Below, in pieces: positions 12,101-25,100 of a stretch of 64,000 nucleotides of DNA. The number at the start of each line of letters is the position of its first letter. The first letter of the stretch is position 1. The notes beneath the pieces were generated by a model that had not been told where the DNA came from, did not search any database, and saw nothing but the letters and a program-made list of their open reading frames with translations. Source of the stretch: Chaetorhynchus papuensis. Lineage: Eukaryota; Chordata; Aves; Passeriformes; Rhipiduridae. The position numbers and the translations under genes were made by a program. The stretch spans positions 45,487-109,486 of the forward strand of contig VWYX01000408.1 in NCBI GenBank assembly GCA_013396525.1, in the 5' to 3' direction.

Positions 12101-15100
12101 TGGAAGGTTGGCCAGCCTTGGCTGCAGGGACATGCCACTGGAATTCACATTTGGCAGAAAACCCTACTGGGAAAAGCAGGCACAGCTACTGATTTGGATG
12201 GAGCTACACTTGTTTACACTTGAACTGAGCTTGATCCCCAACTCTGCAGTAGAATTTAGATTCCTGTTGCTTTGCTGTGTCTGCCATTTGCTCAGGCCAC
12301 ATACACACAGAGGCAATGCTGCAGCTCCTCAGGGTTTACAGCAATCTTGTTCGTTAGGGTTTTGTACAGGGCTTGCCTTTCCCCCCCCAAAATGTATTTA
12401 AACAACTTGTAGCACTATGCTCTGCTTTTTTACTGAGCCAGTAGCAAAGGAACTAAGCACAACAAGAACAGCAGGAGAAATATAGCAAAGATGTGGGGGA
12501 TTAAACAATAAGGCATCTTCTAATCTTACCAGCAAAGTTTTCTACTGAAATATCTTGACAGAAAGAATTTGAATGGCTCTGATTTTACACAGAGTGACAT
12601 TAAAAGAAATGCAAAAATTTAAACATTGTAAAATCTCTGTTACTGGACTACTTCAGGCTTTGGCAATAGGCAAGAATATACACTTTCTCTTGTTTGCAAG
12701 ACTGTTGCAGTGGTTTGGGTATTCCTAGAGCAAAAAGGGCATGGTCCTGATGGATGGACGCAGGGTTGCCACTGGTGTGTTTTAAGTCCTCTAGTAGCTG
12801 CTAATGAAGAGGTGCTTGCTGTTCTTGTTTGTAACCAAGAAGGATGAGGGCTCCCCGAGGCTCTGATTCTTGTGCTCCTGGCCATCCATAACTCTCAGTG
12901 TAGCAGCATGACATGAGCAAGAAAATGAAAAGGAAAAAACACTGGCTGTCTATAAGCATCTTTGAAAAATCGATCCAATAAAATGTTCAATGAATATATT
13001 CACAAGTAATCTATGCAGCTCTATGAGCTGGAAATAAATATGGGAAGGAGGAAGGTCAGTCATTATATACCTTGTTCCAAATAAATCAAATAAGTTGTCA
13101 GATCAATTATTTGTCAGATATGAATTGAGCGATTTTTGGTCTCCTCTAGTAGTATGTCAGAGAACTGCATAATTAACATTAGTTTGGCTCACCAGTGATG
13201 TTGACTTGGCCTTGAGGTTCTGTAGGTCAAGTTATTAAGCTGCTCAGATTCTTCATGAATTTGTTTGTTTGGTTTGGCTGTGCATTGCTAGATGTCCAAA
13301 TAGATGTATGTCATTGCTGGGTTTGCTCCTGAGTTCGATTCTACCTTCTGCCCTTGGCAGATCCTTCACAGAAAACTGCTGTGAATATCTTCTCATTTGC
13401 TTCCATTTACTGTAGCTGATGCCTTGAAGATTCCTGTTCCTTTGTCTCCTTGTTACCCTATTTGATTCACTTATTAGCCTGTCAATGTCCCTGGGAACTT
13501 AAAAATCTTGTCTAGATGGACTGGTGGCTCATTATTAATAGAAATAGCTTTTGAGAACTCATTCGTATGTTTTGCTGGTAGGTTCTGCCCTATTCTTAAG
13601 AGTTCATGTCTGCTCTAATTTGAGAAAAGACTTTGATTCTTAATTTGTACTCAGTACTGGGATGCTAACTGACAGCATCTCTTTGCTTTTCTTCCCATTT
13701 TAATATACACAGCATTTAAGGCCAAATCAGGCAAAAGCACTCACTGACTGTTTAACCAATGACTTCAGTAGAAGCTTTGCCAAACTAAGATGACAGACTT
13801 GGGCCAGTTACCAGTTTCAGTGCTACAGAAATACTGGAAGGCCTCATACTGTATATCTCATGCCTTAGACAAGCATGATGGGGGACAAAAGACGGCCAAA
13901 AGGACAAGATACCAGGAAGTTTCATGAGCAGAGGTGGCAAAGAGGCTGCAGGATATGGGAAGGGAGGATATACAGACTTGGGAAGGAAGATCTGAGTACA
14001 GAAGTAGAAAGGAGACTTTGAAAAAATGGAAAATCTCTCTAATTCTCAGCACCCACAGTATCATCTTCAGAGGCAGCTTCTCATTTCAGGTGGCTTTCTC
14101 AGAACTTAGACTCATGTACATGTAATATTTGATGACTTAGGCAGAAATAGGTCTATTTTCAAAGCTGATCTTTGCATTACATATTGAATCCATTATAGAT
14201 TCTCTTCTACTTTAATGAAAAGCCTGCATGAATGGCTTAAAAAATAGAAAGAACTTACATCATAAATTGGACTGAGGCACTTGCCTGAGAATTAGCATGA
14301 ATATGTAAAAACTGCCCCAATCAAATAGTGGAACTCTTCGCATATCTCAGCATAAATATAAAAACTGTAAGTGCACTCAGCATTCCGTGGCATTTTGTGC
14401 ATCTTTGTAAGAGGTAGTATTTCCATAGTATTTAAAGGACACATTCTGTCTTTTTATACAGAGATGCAGTCTGACATGAGAGCAAGTCCTGATTAAGCAC
14501 AGTACTTGGATCAAGAATTTATGGCTTGTGTTCAAAGAAATTTTAAGAAGTCGTCCTTCTGTGGAAGAGATATGGAACTAAGATGTACATTGAGCTCTCC
14601 ATGACTCATAAGCAAATGCATGGAAGTACGTGCTGCAGTGTACTGTATCCTCACAAGGAACTCTTCAAAGGATGCCTCACAACAGTATAGGGGATAAAAA
14701 AGTGGCATAATCCTGTTCTCGGGCAGTTTTTTCAATCCAGACGATGGCTCTACATTGCAGTTCTCAGCCATGAAAGGGAATGATCGCCAAGCAGAGTGAA
14801 ATAATTGGGCAAGAACTGTGATTACAGTGTAGTTTCGTTTTGCAAGTTAAGCTAGTATTTTACCCCAAAAGATTTAAGAATGTTGGATTGGTAACAGAAA
14901 TGAACAGACAGAATGAGAACAGCAAACAAAGTACACTTGAAGCCACTCTGTGTATAATTCTACTGTTTTCTTTTCTTTCCTGAGGTTTGCTGGGCTGTAC
15001 AAATGTTGCCTTGTTGACACTCCTATAGCCAATAGCACATTTTCTGTGCTCGATAAGGGAACAAGTCTTTTTCACTTACCTGGGAGAATAGCACACTCAA

Positions 15101-18100
15101 AGAAAAACTATTATTTATTTATAGAACAAATGGGAAGGTACTTAGAAGAGATCAAGTATGTAGAATGAAATGCCAAGGTTTTCTTTTACATCACAGATGG
15201 AAGTGATTTGCTGTCATGCCTCATTTGGAAGATCCTCATCATTGTGGCTGTTCTAACCCATCCATCCCCATGCAGAATACCCAGGCCTGTGCGTGCTGGG
15301 TTGTCATGGGTACCCGTGTGTATCCATGAACTCTGTTCAGATGGAGCCTAAACAACCACATACCTACACAGAGAAAAATTCTCTTTTCATCAAAAGGGCT
15401 GAATTTGGGCTCACACTGCTCTCCGTCTCTCAACAGAAGCTTGTTTACTCAAACGCAGCAACATGTTTACAAAAACGCCAGCATAGCTGCAGCTTTGAAG
15501 TGGAGCTGGGAGAAAGGATGTTTTTTACCCAGAAGGGGTAGAATGACTGTTTTGGTCTCATGACCTTGGAGAAATGAAGGACCCTTAAAAAATTTGGGGG
15601 TTTGGTCCTGCCTCTTGATTACTCCAGCATTTATGGTTGTAGCCAAAGGACTGACTGAGTGCCTACCACCAGCTGCCATCTCCTCTCCCTCTCCTAGGAG
15701 CAGGGGAAGCAGCAGATTGGAAGTAAATCACCACAAAATGCAGTAAAAAGTGAGGATTCAAGCTTTCTGCCCCCTGTTCCACCTACTCTAGAGATATTTC
15801 CCAGCCTGTGGCCCATGGGTTCCCAATTTTGATGGAAAACACAGGCTGATTTTGAAATGTGACAGCAATTCAGAGGGAGGGAGGAGAGACTGCCAGATGG
15901 CTCTGCTTTGCACCTTCTTCAGTTTGCAGGATAACACTTTGTGGTTTGCCATAAATTTATCATTTTCTTCTGGGCTGTGGAATCAAGCTAAACTTTTGGC
16001 CTCTTAGCTCCATCTTTCCACATAAGACCAAAATGATGCAGTACTGGGGAGGGAGGAGGAAGAATATCTGCTCTTGTATGTGGAAGGAGAATAAATGGAG
16101 GGGGAGGGGGTGCTGTGGAAGGAAGGAGGAGCAGCTCATGAAGAATATAACTAGCAGAGCTGGAAACACCCCCTCACTGCCCACAGTGAGCATCTCATTC
16201 CTTTGAGAGTCTGGCTGGAGGTGTCTTAAATCCATGAGACCAGAAGGAATTGTTTATTTACATGATCATAATCTAAGGTGGAATTATAGCCTGAATTGAT
16301 GAACTTTTGGAGTCATATAACTTGTTACTATACAAATCCAAATGACACTTTTTTTGCTAATTTTCTTTGCTCTCTTCCTGCCTGTGCAGCAGAAAATGGT
16401 GAAGCAACTCCACTGGGACATGGTGGGCCACTAATCTTCACACTGAGTGACAGCGGGATGTGCTGTGCCTTCAGAACTGTGTTTCAGTGTCCTCCTTTGT
16501 CCTTCTTCTGGCCTCTCTTCAGAGCTTCCATGAGGAAAATTTTAACCATGTTTTAATTCACTTTCACACTGTAACTAGTAGGAGTGTGATAATATCACAT
16601 TACATGATTATTTTTGGTAGCTGCTACCAGGGACTAAAGAGGAACAAGACTATAAATACCCATTGCATGACCTTAATACAATCCTTCTAGTTTATGAAAA
16701 TGTCAATTTTATTTTACAATAATTTTAACATATGTAGCACACAGAGCAGAATGGAAGTCAGAAACTTGCAGTTGGGAGCTCTGATTTTTTTAAGTTCAAG
16801 AGACAGAAAACTTGTCAATAGGAGGGGTTTGGAGCATGTGTCACATTTGCAGAGAAACTAAGTTTATGTGTGTAATTTTCATATTCTGATTGAATTCTCA
16901 ACCAGGCTTTTAAAATTATAGTCCTAAAATTTGCAGTGATGTTTAGTCTCTTCGAGGTTCAAGTCAAGTCATGTGCATGCACTGGGCTGTTTAGCAGGAT
17001 AGTGTGGCTCTATCATCCAGACACAGAATGAACAGCTTCTTACAGCTGCCCCACTCCCCCCCCCCCATTTTGTGTCTGTTGCCAACAGAAGTCTTCTTGT
17101 GTAACTGGTGGAAGGAGGAGTTCAGCCCAGAAGATGCTCCAGGTTGGTCATCAGCTCCATCACTGTCCTGCTGCAGCCGAGGAAGGATTCATGGCCCTAC
17201 ACACCCCTATGCAACCACCCCTGTTTCACTTCAAAGCAGTCACCGCCAAACCCTACCAGTCCTCATGTGTCCCTTATCTGTGCCTTTCCCATTGTTGTGC
17301 AGCACAACACAGCATGAAGTGTTCTGTCCCCAAGGAGGATGAGCTTTGTGCAGAGCTGTCAGTTTTCTGTCCATCTCCCAAACTCAAGGGTGAGCTGCTC
17401 TGAGTGCACATCTCCTTCAGCTGTCCCAGTCGGGCAGGTCAGAGCAGAGGCTGGATATTGGCAATGGTACAAGCAGTGAGCTACGCTTAATATTTTGCAT
17501 GTGATCTAGATGCATTTTATAATTAAGTAAAAGTGTAAATAACTACTGGTTTTACAGTCTGAAATCTATGCACCTTTTCAGTACAGTGTTGCCTGAATTG
17601 GCTTCCTTCAGAGCAGACGCCCATAGCCACTTGCCCTCTGATAGGGCATTAAGTGCACAGAACCTAATACCTGCTATAATTTCCCAAAGAATCTGCTTTG
17701 TCCAGAGACAACACAACTTAGGTTTAGCTATAAATTTACCGTAAATGTGCAAACAATTTAACTGCTACTCAGAAATGTATCTAAAGCATTAGCTTGCAAA
17801 CAACTGTATGTGCAGAAGTTTAGTTTTCTCAAGAGAGAAATGTGCAAATGTGTCGAGATAAGAGTAATTAAGTCCTTTCTATCTGCTCCTGTTTTAAAAG
17901 TTCTTCAATGCTACTGCAATGACTAGAATGAAAAATCTGCTTTTGCTATAGAACATATCTAAATGGAAATAAAGATAGCTACAAGTATATGTACTGTGCT
18001 GCACGTGTGAGCTCTGGTCAGGATAATAGCTTTAATATAAGAATTCATACTTTTTCGATAGCGCCTGCTGTATTTTTGGTACTCCAAAAATAGGAATTCC

Positions 18101-21100
18101 AGACTTTGAGAATAAATCCTTTCTCTATCCAAAAATGCTATTCAAATGAAAATTGTAATTTAGACACAATGACATGATTTAAAATAATCTGTGTAGGTTG
18201 TAGCAAGAGTCTGTCCTTAATAAAACATTGATCTCAGTCTTATTTGTCACCTTTAACAAGGTTTTTCTTGCAAAGTAAGAACTGTCTCCAGAAGGTCTAG
18301 TTTAAACAATAAAGCAGGATGAGGAGGCTCCGTGTTTTCCAGACTGAGTTTGTTTTATGGGAGTAAATTGTATTAAGTCTGAATTTAAACAGAAACTCAG
18401 CAGGAAAACAAGTATCAGTTTCAATCATCTAAGATTTTAGTTCGCTTGGGGGTTTTTTGGGGTTTGTTTTTTATTATGAGACTTGGTGGCAAATTTGCTA
18501 GGACTAAAAATTTGCAGGTTTTGTGAAAATGAGCTCTATTTCTTAGAATTCTGTCTCAAAAGTGTTATCAGGTCCTGGAGTGAATTAAGATGGTTCATTT
18601 GAAGCAGGAGGTCTTTTGATTGCTCTTTACATAGTTCTGAGCAGTCTGCCATGGGAATCATCTCAAGTGTGCTTGGCACAGGAGCTTCCCAGGAGGCTGC
18701 TGCTGTGCTGGCCGTGTGTGGCTGACAACTCCCTGTCCCTCGCAGGGATGATCTGGAGCTCTCTTCTGGTGAGGGCCCCACAGAGCCTCAGCCACTGGGC
18801 CTGGGAAACAGCCAAAGCAATGCTGTGCACACACCTGTGCCACCCCCCTTAGGCTGGTGGGAAGAACTCCATGGTGTCAGGGTGTGATCTGGCAGTCTCA
18901 ACACACTGACATTGGAGAAAGGTTTTCCTGATGAACATCTGCGGCTGGAGTCCTTACACACATGTGTCTTGGTACTTAGCAAACGACACAAGAATTCACT
19001 TCCAACTGAGATGCTGCTTAAATATTTCGAACAGAATGGACTGATTTCAGGAGGGATGAACATTTAGGTGGGATTTTCAGGCAGATTGTCTCAACATGGG
19101 CCCTGGTTTCTTACTACAGAGACAGGCAAGGCAGAGAGCAGAATGCCAGGTTTGCGCAGGTCTCCCCTGCTGCCACGAGTTGTCCATCAATAGATCCATT
19201 CAAATTTCCTTTTAATGAACTGGTGTTGGTTAGAAGGCAAGGGATTTCTTCACCAGAAAAAGGGTTTGAACTCACATTTCCCACATCCAAGAGGTTCAAC
19301 TGAGGCCTGTAAGATTAGGATTGTATATTAAGCTGCTGTTCTCTAGTTAGCTTTCTCTCAGTAGGTTCCATGTTTGTCCACAAGTGAACAAATTAATGCT
19401 GCTCTTCAATACAAACTCCCAAATCTTGCATGTGTGAAAGAAGCTGCTCTTACTGCTACACAAGCCCTTGGCTACTGCCCTGCTGTGCCACCAATTTGTC
19501 AGGATATATGATTATATATATGGTATGAATAGCAGGAAGCTTTCCTTTTTTGCAAATGCCAAGGGTAGAGGGAGGTTTGGAAATCACGCAGCATTTCTGT
19601 GACAAATAGATCAAGATGTAATACTTCTTAACCATTGCTGCATGTGAACAAAAGGACTTTATTTTGTAGATTAAACAAATTCTGGTGAGTGGCATCTATT
19701 TCTCACTGGCCCTCACAGCTGATTCAACACTGCTTTTCCTTAAGCTTTTGCAGCACAGCTCTGTCACAGTAATGCTGGATAATACTACAACTAATATTGA
19801 TTGCTCCAGGACTACAGAAGGTAATAGGTGTTGCAAATACTTTGATCATTTCACTTCTCCATAGAATATATGCTACTTTTATGAAGACTTTAAAAAATCT
19901 CAAGTAAATAGTTCTAATCAAAGGAACACAGGTGAGAGTCAACCATGGTTATGTATGGGTAGGCAAGAGCAGAAATCTTGCACCTGGTATGGGCAGGCTT
20001 GTGCATTCATAGCACTCAGCCTGTCTATCAATATTATGATTGCTCAAGAAAAACTGCATTTCTAAATCCTTAGTTTTGATTATAGTTGTTTTGTCAGCAA
20101 TTTCTATATGATTGGCAGAACTTTGGATATAAAAGCCTACTTTAAGCACAGAAACATTAGATCAATCATGAGATTTTATAGCTACTCCATTTGTATCCTT
20201 TTCACTTGCTACCTAGTCGTGAAACACTGGGGATTCCCATTTTCAACTTGTCTAAAAAATGTAGCAGAAGACTTACACAGATTTGTATCATGTGCTGTAC
20301 CTTTTGTGCTAACCTGCTTCACACAGTCATCATGAGGAGCTCGATGCCTACCTGAATCCTTGAATGAATCAGTCCATGAATATTTTCAAGACAGGGCAAA
20401 CACCTGAGTTACCCCTCCTCAGCTGGTGCGTTGTGCTGGCTTGGTTGCACTGAACTGGCAGTACCTGGAGTGTTGTGTAGCTGAGCCTTGTGTCCCTGTG
20501 TGGAATAGCCTTTTCTACTGTTCACTCTTCCAAGTGATAGCAGAGGTTTTACACTGTGTGTCTGAGCACACCCTTAATTACATTACTCTTTCTCTGCTTC
20601 CTACTGGTACAGTGAAAATATATTTTCATTTCAGTGACTGAAGTCTCTGTGACATCTAACCAGTGCCTCACAAAATAAAACTGTGTCTCCTTTTATCTCT
20701 CCATTATTCCTTTTGCAATCTGATTCTCTGTTTTTTCATTTCATATGTACATTGGCCAAAAACCTTAACAATATTGCACTGTAAGTTTTATCTCTTTTAT
20801 GAGGTAGATTGCTCCAGTGCCTTTCCAAATAATAGTTATTTCTTCTGCAAGCCCTTGGCTTGAAGACTGAAAAGTCTTTGTGCATCTACAATTACCATTT
20901 ATTAATCCAAGAGTATAATCAATCTAACACCTCTATGGTGTTAGAAATGGTTTGGATGTTCTCTCTAATTTAATCTCATCTGCAAAATTTGAAATGTGAA
21001 TTTCAAACCCATCAATCATACCATCTTTATATATGAGAGTACAGTGGGAAGATTGAGTTCAAAAGTTCAGTCGTTTAACTTGTTTCTAAGGTCCTTTTGG

Positions 21101-21438
21101 GTTACATGTTATTTATGCTTTCTGCTTTGTCCTTCTCCTTAGAGCCCTGTTAGTTATGTTTGATACTTCGGAATTCTATTCTGCTGGATATTTTTTGTTC
21201 TGGTATTTTCTTTAACAAAAGAATCTCTTTTTTTCCCATCCTAGTAATACAAGATATTAGGGTAGAAGGGTCAACCAAAGCCCTGGGTCAGCTGAAGTCT
21301 TTCAGTGAACTTCACTGAGTTTGGGATCTGTTCTTCAAAAAGGGGGATAAAATTGAGGTGGCAGCTCATTACCCTCGGAAGCCAGGACTGAAGAAGGCAA
21401 GGTAAAATTGGCTACCTGCTCTCCCTTCAGTGTGGTGT
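9191..21438. other. Gene-free AT-rich DNA
   Basis: No exon with recognisable homology, no RNA gene and no clear transposable element seen on either strand. It contains an alternating purine-pyrimidine AT stretch at about 9481-9523, an 11-C run at 17056-17066 and scattered purine-rich patches (for example 15870-15890 and 16085-16130). All open frames are under about 150 codons and unrecognised. Confidence 0.55.
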
Positions 21439-21476
21439 GGATAGGTAAGGATAGGTAAGGATAGGTATGGATAAGT
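21439..21476. repeat. 10-bp tandem repeat (GGATAGGTAA)n
   Basis: Nearly four head-to-tail copies of a 10-base unit: two exact GGATAGGTAA copies, then GGATAGGTAT, then a partial GGATAAGT. It is a short minisatellite likely to vary in copy number. Confidence 0.9.
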
Positions 21477-22093
21477 GGGTGAATAGTATTTGATTAGAAG
21501 TACTTCTGGAGTGTGTGGAGCACTTGGTATTTGCATATCCTACCATTCTACCACCAAAATATTCACCTTCAGACCTGTGAGTATAGCAGTGATCACTTGG
21601 ACATTTTGATAATTGGATTTTCTGGAAGTATTTGACATAATAAAATAGTTCAAATCATCTCTCTTTTACTTTAATTTTCTAATCTGAATATAAGTTTCTC
21701 TCTTTTTTTTTTTTTAGGCCAAATTGCCACTGCCCATGTAATCTGCATAAGTTTGAGAGGAAACATCTGTTCTTATGTTTGGATTAATAATGTCCCTGAA
21801 CCTCTTCCACCTGCAGGTGCTGTCACCCCAGGTACCTGCCTGTGGGCACCCACACACTGCTTGCTACTTCTTGCCTGGCTTTTTAAGGAAAGACCTATTG
21901 GTCAGATTGAAGCTTGGCTTAGATCACACAGCTTCAGCCAGAAAAGCAATGATATTCATGTTCTGTTCCCCAGGAGCAGCTGGGAATGCCTGTTTGAACA
22001 GAAAATACTGTCTGTACAAAAGCTGCCTCCAGCACAGGGTTGGCTGGGAGCTATTGCTGCTATCAAATGCTCACAAGGAGATGGGAGGGTGGG
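21477..22093. other. Gene-free spacer with a poly-T tract
   Basis: No gene recognised. A 13-T run at 21703-21715 followed by AG looks like a splice acceptor tract, but the downstream frame (21753-22187, interrupted by a gap) shows no recognisable domain. Confidence 0.5.
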
Positions 22094-22103
22094 NNNNNNN
22101 NNN
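22094..22103. other. Assembly gap (10 N)
   Basis: Ten undetermined bases following a G-rich stretch (gggagggtggg). A fixed 10-N block is often a placeholder, so the true distance is unknown. Confidence 0.98.
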
Positions 22104-25100
22104 CACTGCTGCCTGTTTGGTGTCTGGGCTGCTGGTCTGAAGGAGAGGCCATGGGAAAAGGAGATCTTAAAACTGATGAGGAGTTGAGCCTGCCTTTGAT
22201 AGTGTAGAGATAAAAGGTTATGTGTCTAGATTCCCACTGATTTTACTGAGGTCACTGGAGCCTCTCAGGGACTCAGCTGGCCGCCCAGGCACAACTAATT
22301 GCAGAATTGAACCCAGCTGATTATATTTGGAATTGTCTTTATAATGGTTACTCCATTTTCTGAAGCTCCAACATGTTAGTAGAAATCTAGTATCTTTACT
22401 AAATCTATATTTTGTGTGATCCTGGATTCAGAAGAGAGCTTGTTAAACTTCTATTTGTACTGTTCATCCCATCAAGGTTGCTTATCATTGTTGCACAAGA
22501 AAAGGAAACATATCAAATAAAAAAATCCGTTTTATAGTTGGCAAATGCCTGTATTTTGTCTTTGTATGATGTGTTGTCATTCATCATCTAACCTTGGGGA
22601 AATCATGGGCACTCTAACAATGTAAGAGGCCAATAAAAAAGAAAATGATTTCAGTAAAATTTGAGCTAGGGATATGTAAAAGAGAAATGCCCCTGGGTAA
22701 TAAAAATTACCCATGCATAATGGCTGTGGATGTATCAAGCAGGCGTGCTGTGCATACCCACACCAGCTCAGCTACAGGCTGTCCCTGCTCACCAGGCTCA
22801 GGTGCACAGAGATGATGGGAGAGAGTCAGGAGAACATGAGGTCAAGCGGGAAGCAAGGACTGAGGAGCCGAGTGCTTGGTAAGTGCTCGCGTGTCTTTAC
22901 CCATCTCTTTCACTTCTTTGTTAGAGCTGTCTCCTTTGATCTTGCCTTTCTCATTATTACTCTCTGCTACAGAATTTGGGCTCAGTTCCAAGGTTGAGGC
23001 CTGCTTCTGCTGAACGTCTCCCATATCCGTTCCCTGTTAGTCAGCCTGTCTCGTTAGAGTCTGCAAGGCTTGTGCTGTGCTGCAGCAATGACATTGCTCA
23101 CTCTTGCTTTGGTGCACTGTAGGGTCTGTGCTTCTCTCCATTTAATAGTTGGATACATTTTCTACTGTCGTCCCCTTTGGACTTGGCTGGCATAGCTTTA
23201 GAAGGCTTCTTCGTGTACAGCTCCTTAGTCTTCACTTTTACTTTCATGAGGACCTAGCCCCAGTCTGTGCCTTAGCCAAGGCCCTAAATATTCTGAACAA
23301 GAAGGCAGTTTTTTACCAGAAACTGCTTTTACAGCAAGTCCTGTTCTGACAGATTGCAATCCCAGCAAGTAGTGTGGCTCCTGCTGGAGGTCTGAAGTTT
23401 ACTGGATATTTCCATTTTATATTTTACATTTTTGTTTATTGCACTTTTTATTCTCACTGCCTCTCAAGCTGGCAAGAGGCATAAATCTCAGATTAGGGTT
23501 AGGTCAATAGGTTATTAGGTGAGTGGGGCTATATCCTTCCTCTTGGCCAGAAGTTACCACACAGTGAGCATATGACTGCTTTGGGCTATTTCCTGCCTGT
23601 CTGACCAGCTCCTAACAGGCAAGAGTCACATGCATAAAACAAGTCATTGTTAAAAAGAAATCATTACAAAGGGGTGGTTCTGCCAGCTAGCACTGGGAAT
23701 GGGGTAAGGTCCCTGAACTTTAGCACTGGAGTTAGAAAAGTCTTCCAGAAGCAGAAAGTCAGAGCTCTTGCAGCACATAAAGCTCCTTGCAGATAAGTCC
23801 AGACACACTCCCTTCTCCTCTTCTAGTGCACATTACCCCAATGACTCTTTATTAATAGGAGTCTCCTTTTTTCCCATGTGACATTTTCCATTTGCAGTGA
23901 CATAGGGGATTCACAGTGAAGGCCAGACCCTTCTCCACAGCAGGCACTGTATTTACTGGCTCCCTGGCCCCCATCCCTCACCTCGTAGTCCACTACAGCA
24001 AATTTAAGCTTCTTGTCTTCATCAATGTAGCCTGTCATAGCTCCTTGTGCAAGCAACTGTGAGGTTTTTTTTTTGAGTAAGATTGTTGCTGAATCAAGTC
24101 CTTTTATCTCCTTTTTCTCATTTTAAAGGGGTTTAGTTAATCCTGCTGGCACTAATATTTGAGCCAAAAAGCTGGGTAAATGAATCCATGATGAGCTCTG
24201 TGCTACCGTAACTTACTTCCTCCAGTACCAAGCTAGGTGGTTTAAAAATAGCTGGGATACCAGTATGCTTCAGCACAGTCATTTCTGTGCCTGGAGCGGA
24301 GACATGCCCGAAGAATCTAAATTAGTAACAACTTTCCCCACTTGATTCCAGCTGCTCCAGCTGTTTGTTTAGGTAGATAGCCAAACAGCAAACACCCACA
24401 AAGCTGTTAACTCAGCAAAATCTTCAGCAAGTATTTCCTAAACTACTGCTGACAAATTTCTGATGGGACCTTAATCTCTGTAAAATCTACTGGATGATGT
24501 CAAAGCACCATTAGTCAGCATGTCATTGGGCCTACTTTGCCATGTGCCTCAGTGATTTTTCCCATTCTTACTGCAGAAAAGTGAAACTGGGAAAACTTCA
24601 CGCAGCAAGGGAGCTGGGTGCAGCCCCCAGCTTGTGATAAGCTGGTGGACAGTACCCAAATACCCCAAGGTATGATTTCAAAAAGAAGCCTGAGCCTGAA
24701 GAGGTTTTTCCTTCTCTGTTTTGTGTATCTTTGGAAACAAGTGAAAATTACCTCTTTACAGTCTTGGGAAAGCAACGTTCTTCCTTTTCTGCCTTTTCTT
24801 GTACAAGAGTAAGGGTGGTATCACTAAAGCGGTGCTGCACAGTTAAAATATGCAATCAGCAGGAAGTGAACACACAAGGCCATGTCCTAAAGGAGCACTG
24901 TTAGGTCACTTTTAATATTGGAACTGTTCTGGTTTACACCTGCTCTAGACCTCCTGATATTCAGCATAAACCCCTAACAGTTATCACTGAGAAGAAGCTG
25001 GGGCTGGAAGGGAGCAGGCTGCCGGCCACAACAGCATCCCAGGGTGAAGCCTGCACTTTATTGCTGCTTGGCATCTCCCCAGTTCTGGGACTCAGTGAGA

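Noticed and set aside
16370..16486. Exon-like stretch with pyrimidine tract, CTGTGCAG and an open frame
   Set aside because: The translated peptide matches no family I recognise, and no partner exons are visible.
20880..21060. Possible ancient CR1 remnant ('catctgcaaaatttga')
   Set aside because: Only one short block resembles CR1; too weak to call.
23493..23506. Interstitial telomere-like TTAGGGTTAGG
   Set aside because: Only about two units; expected by chance.
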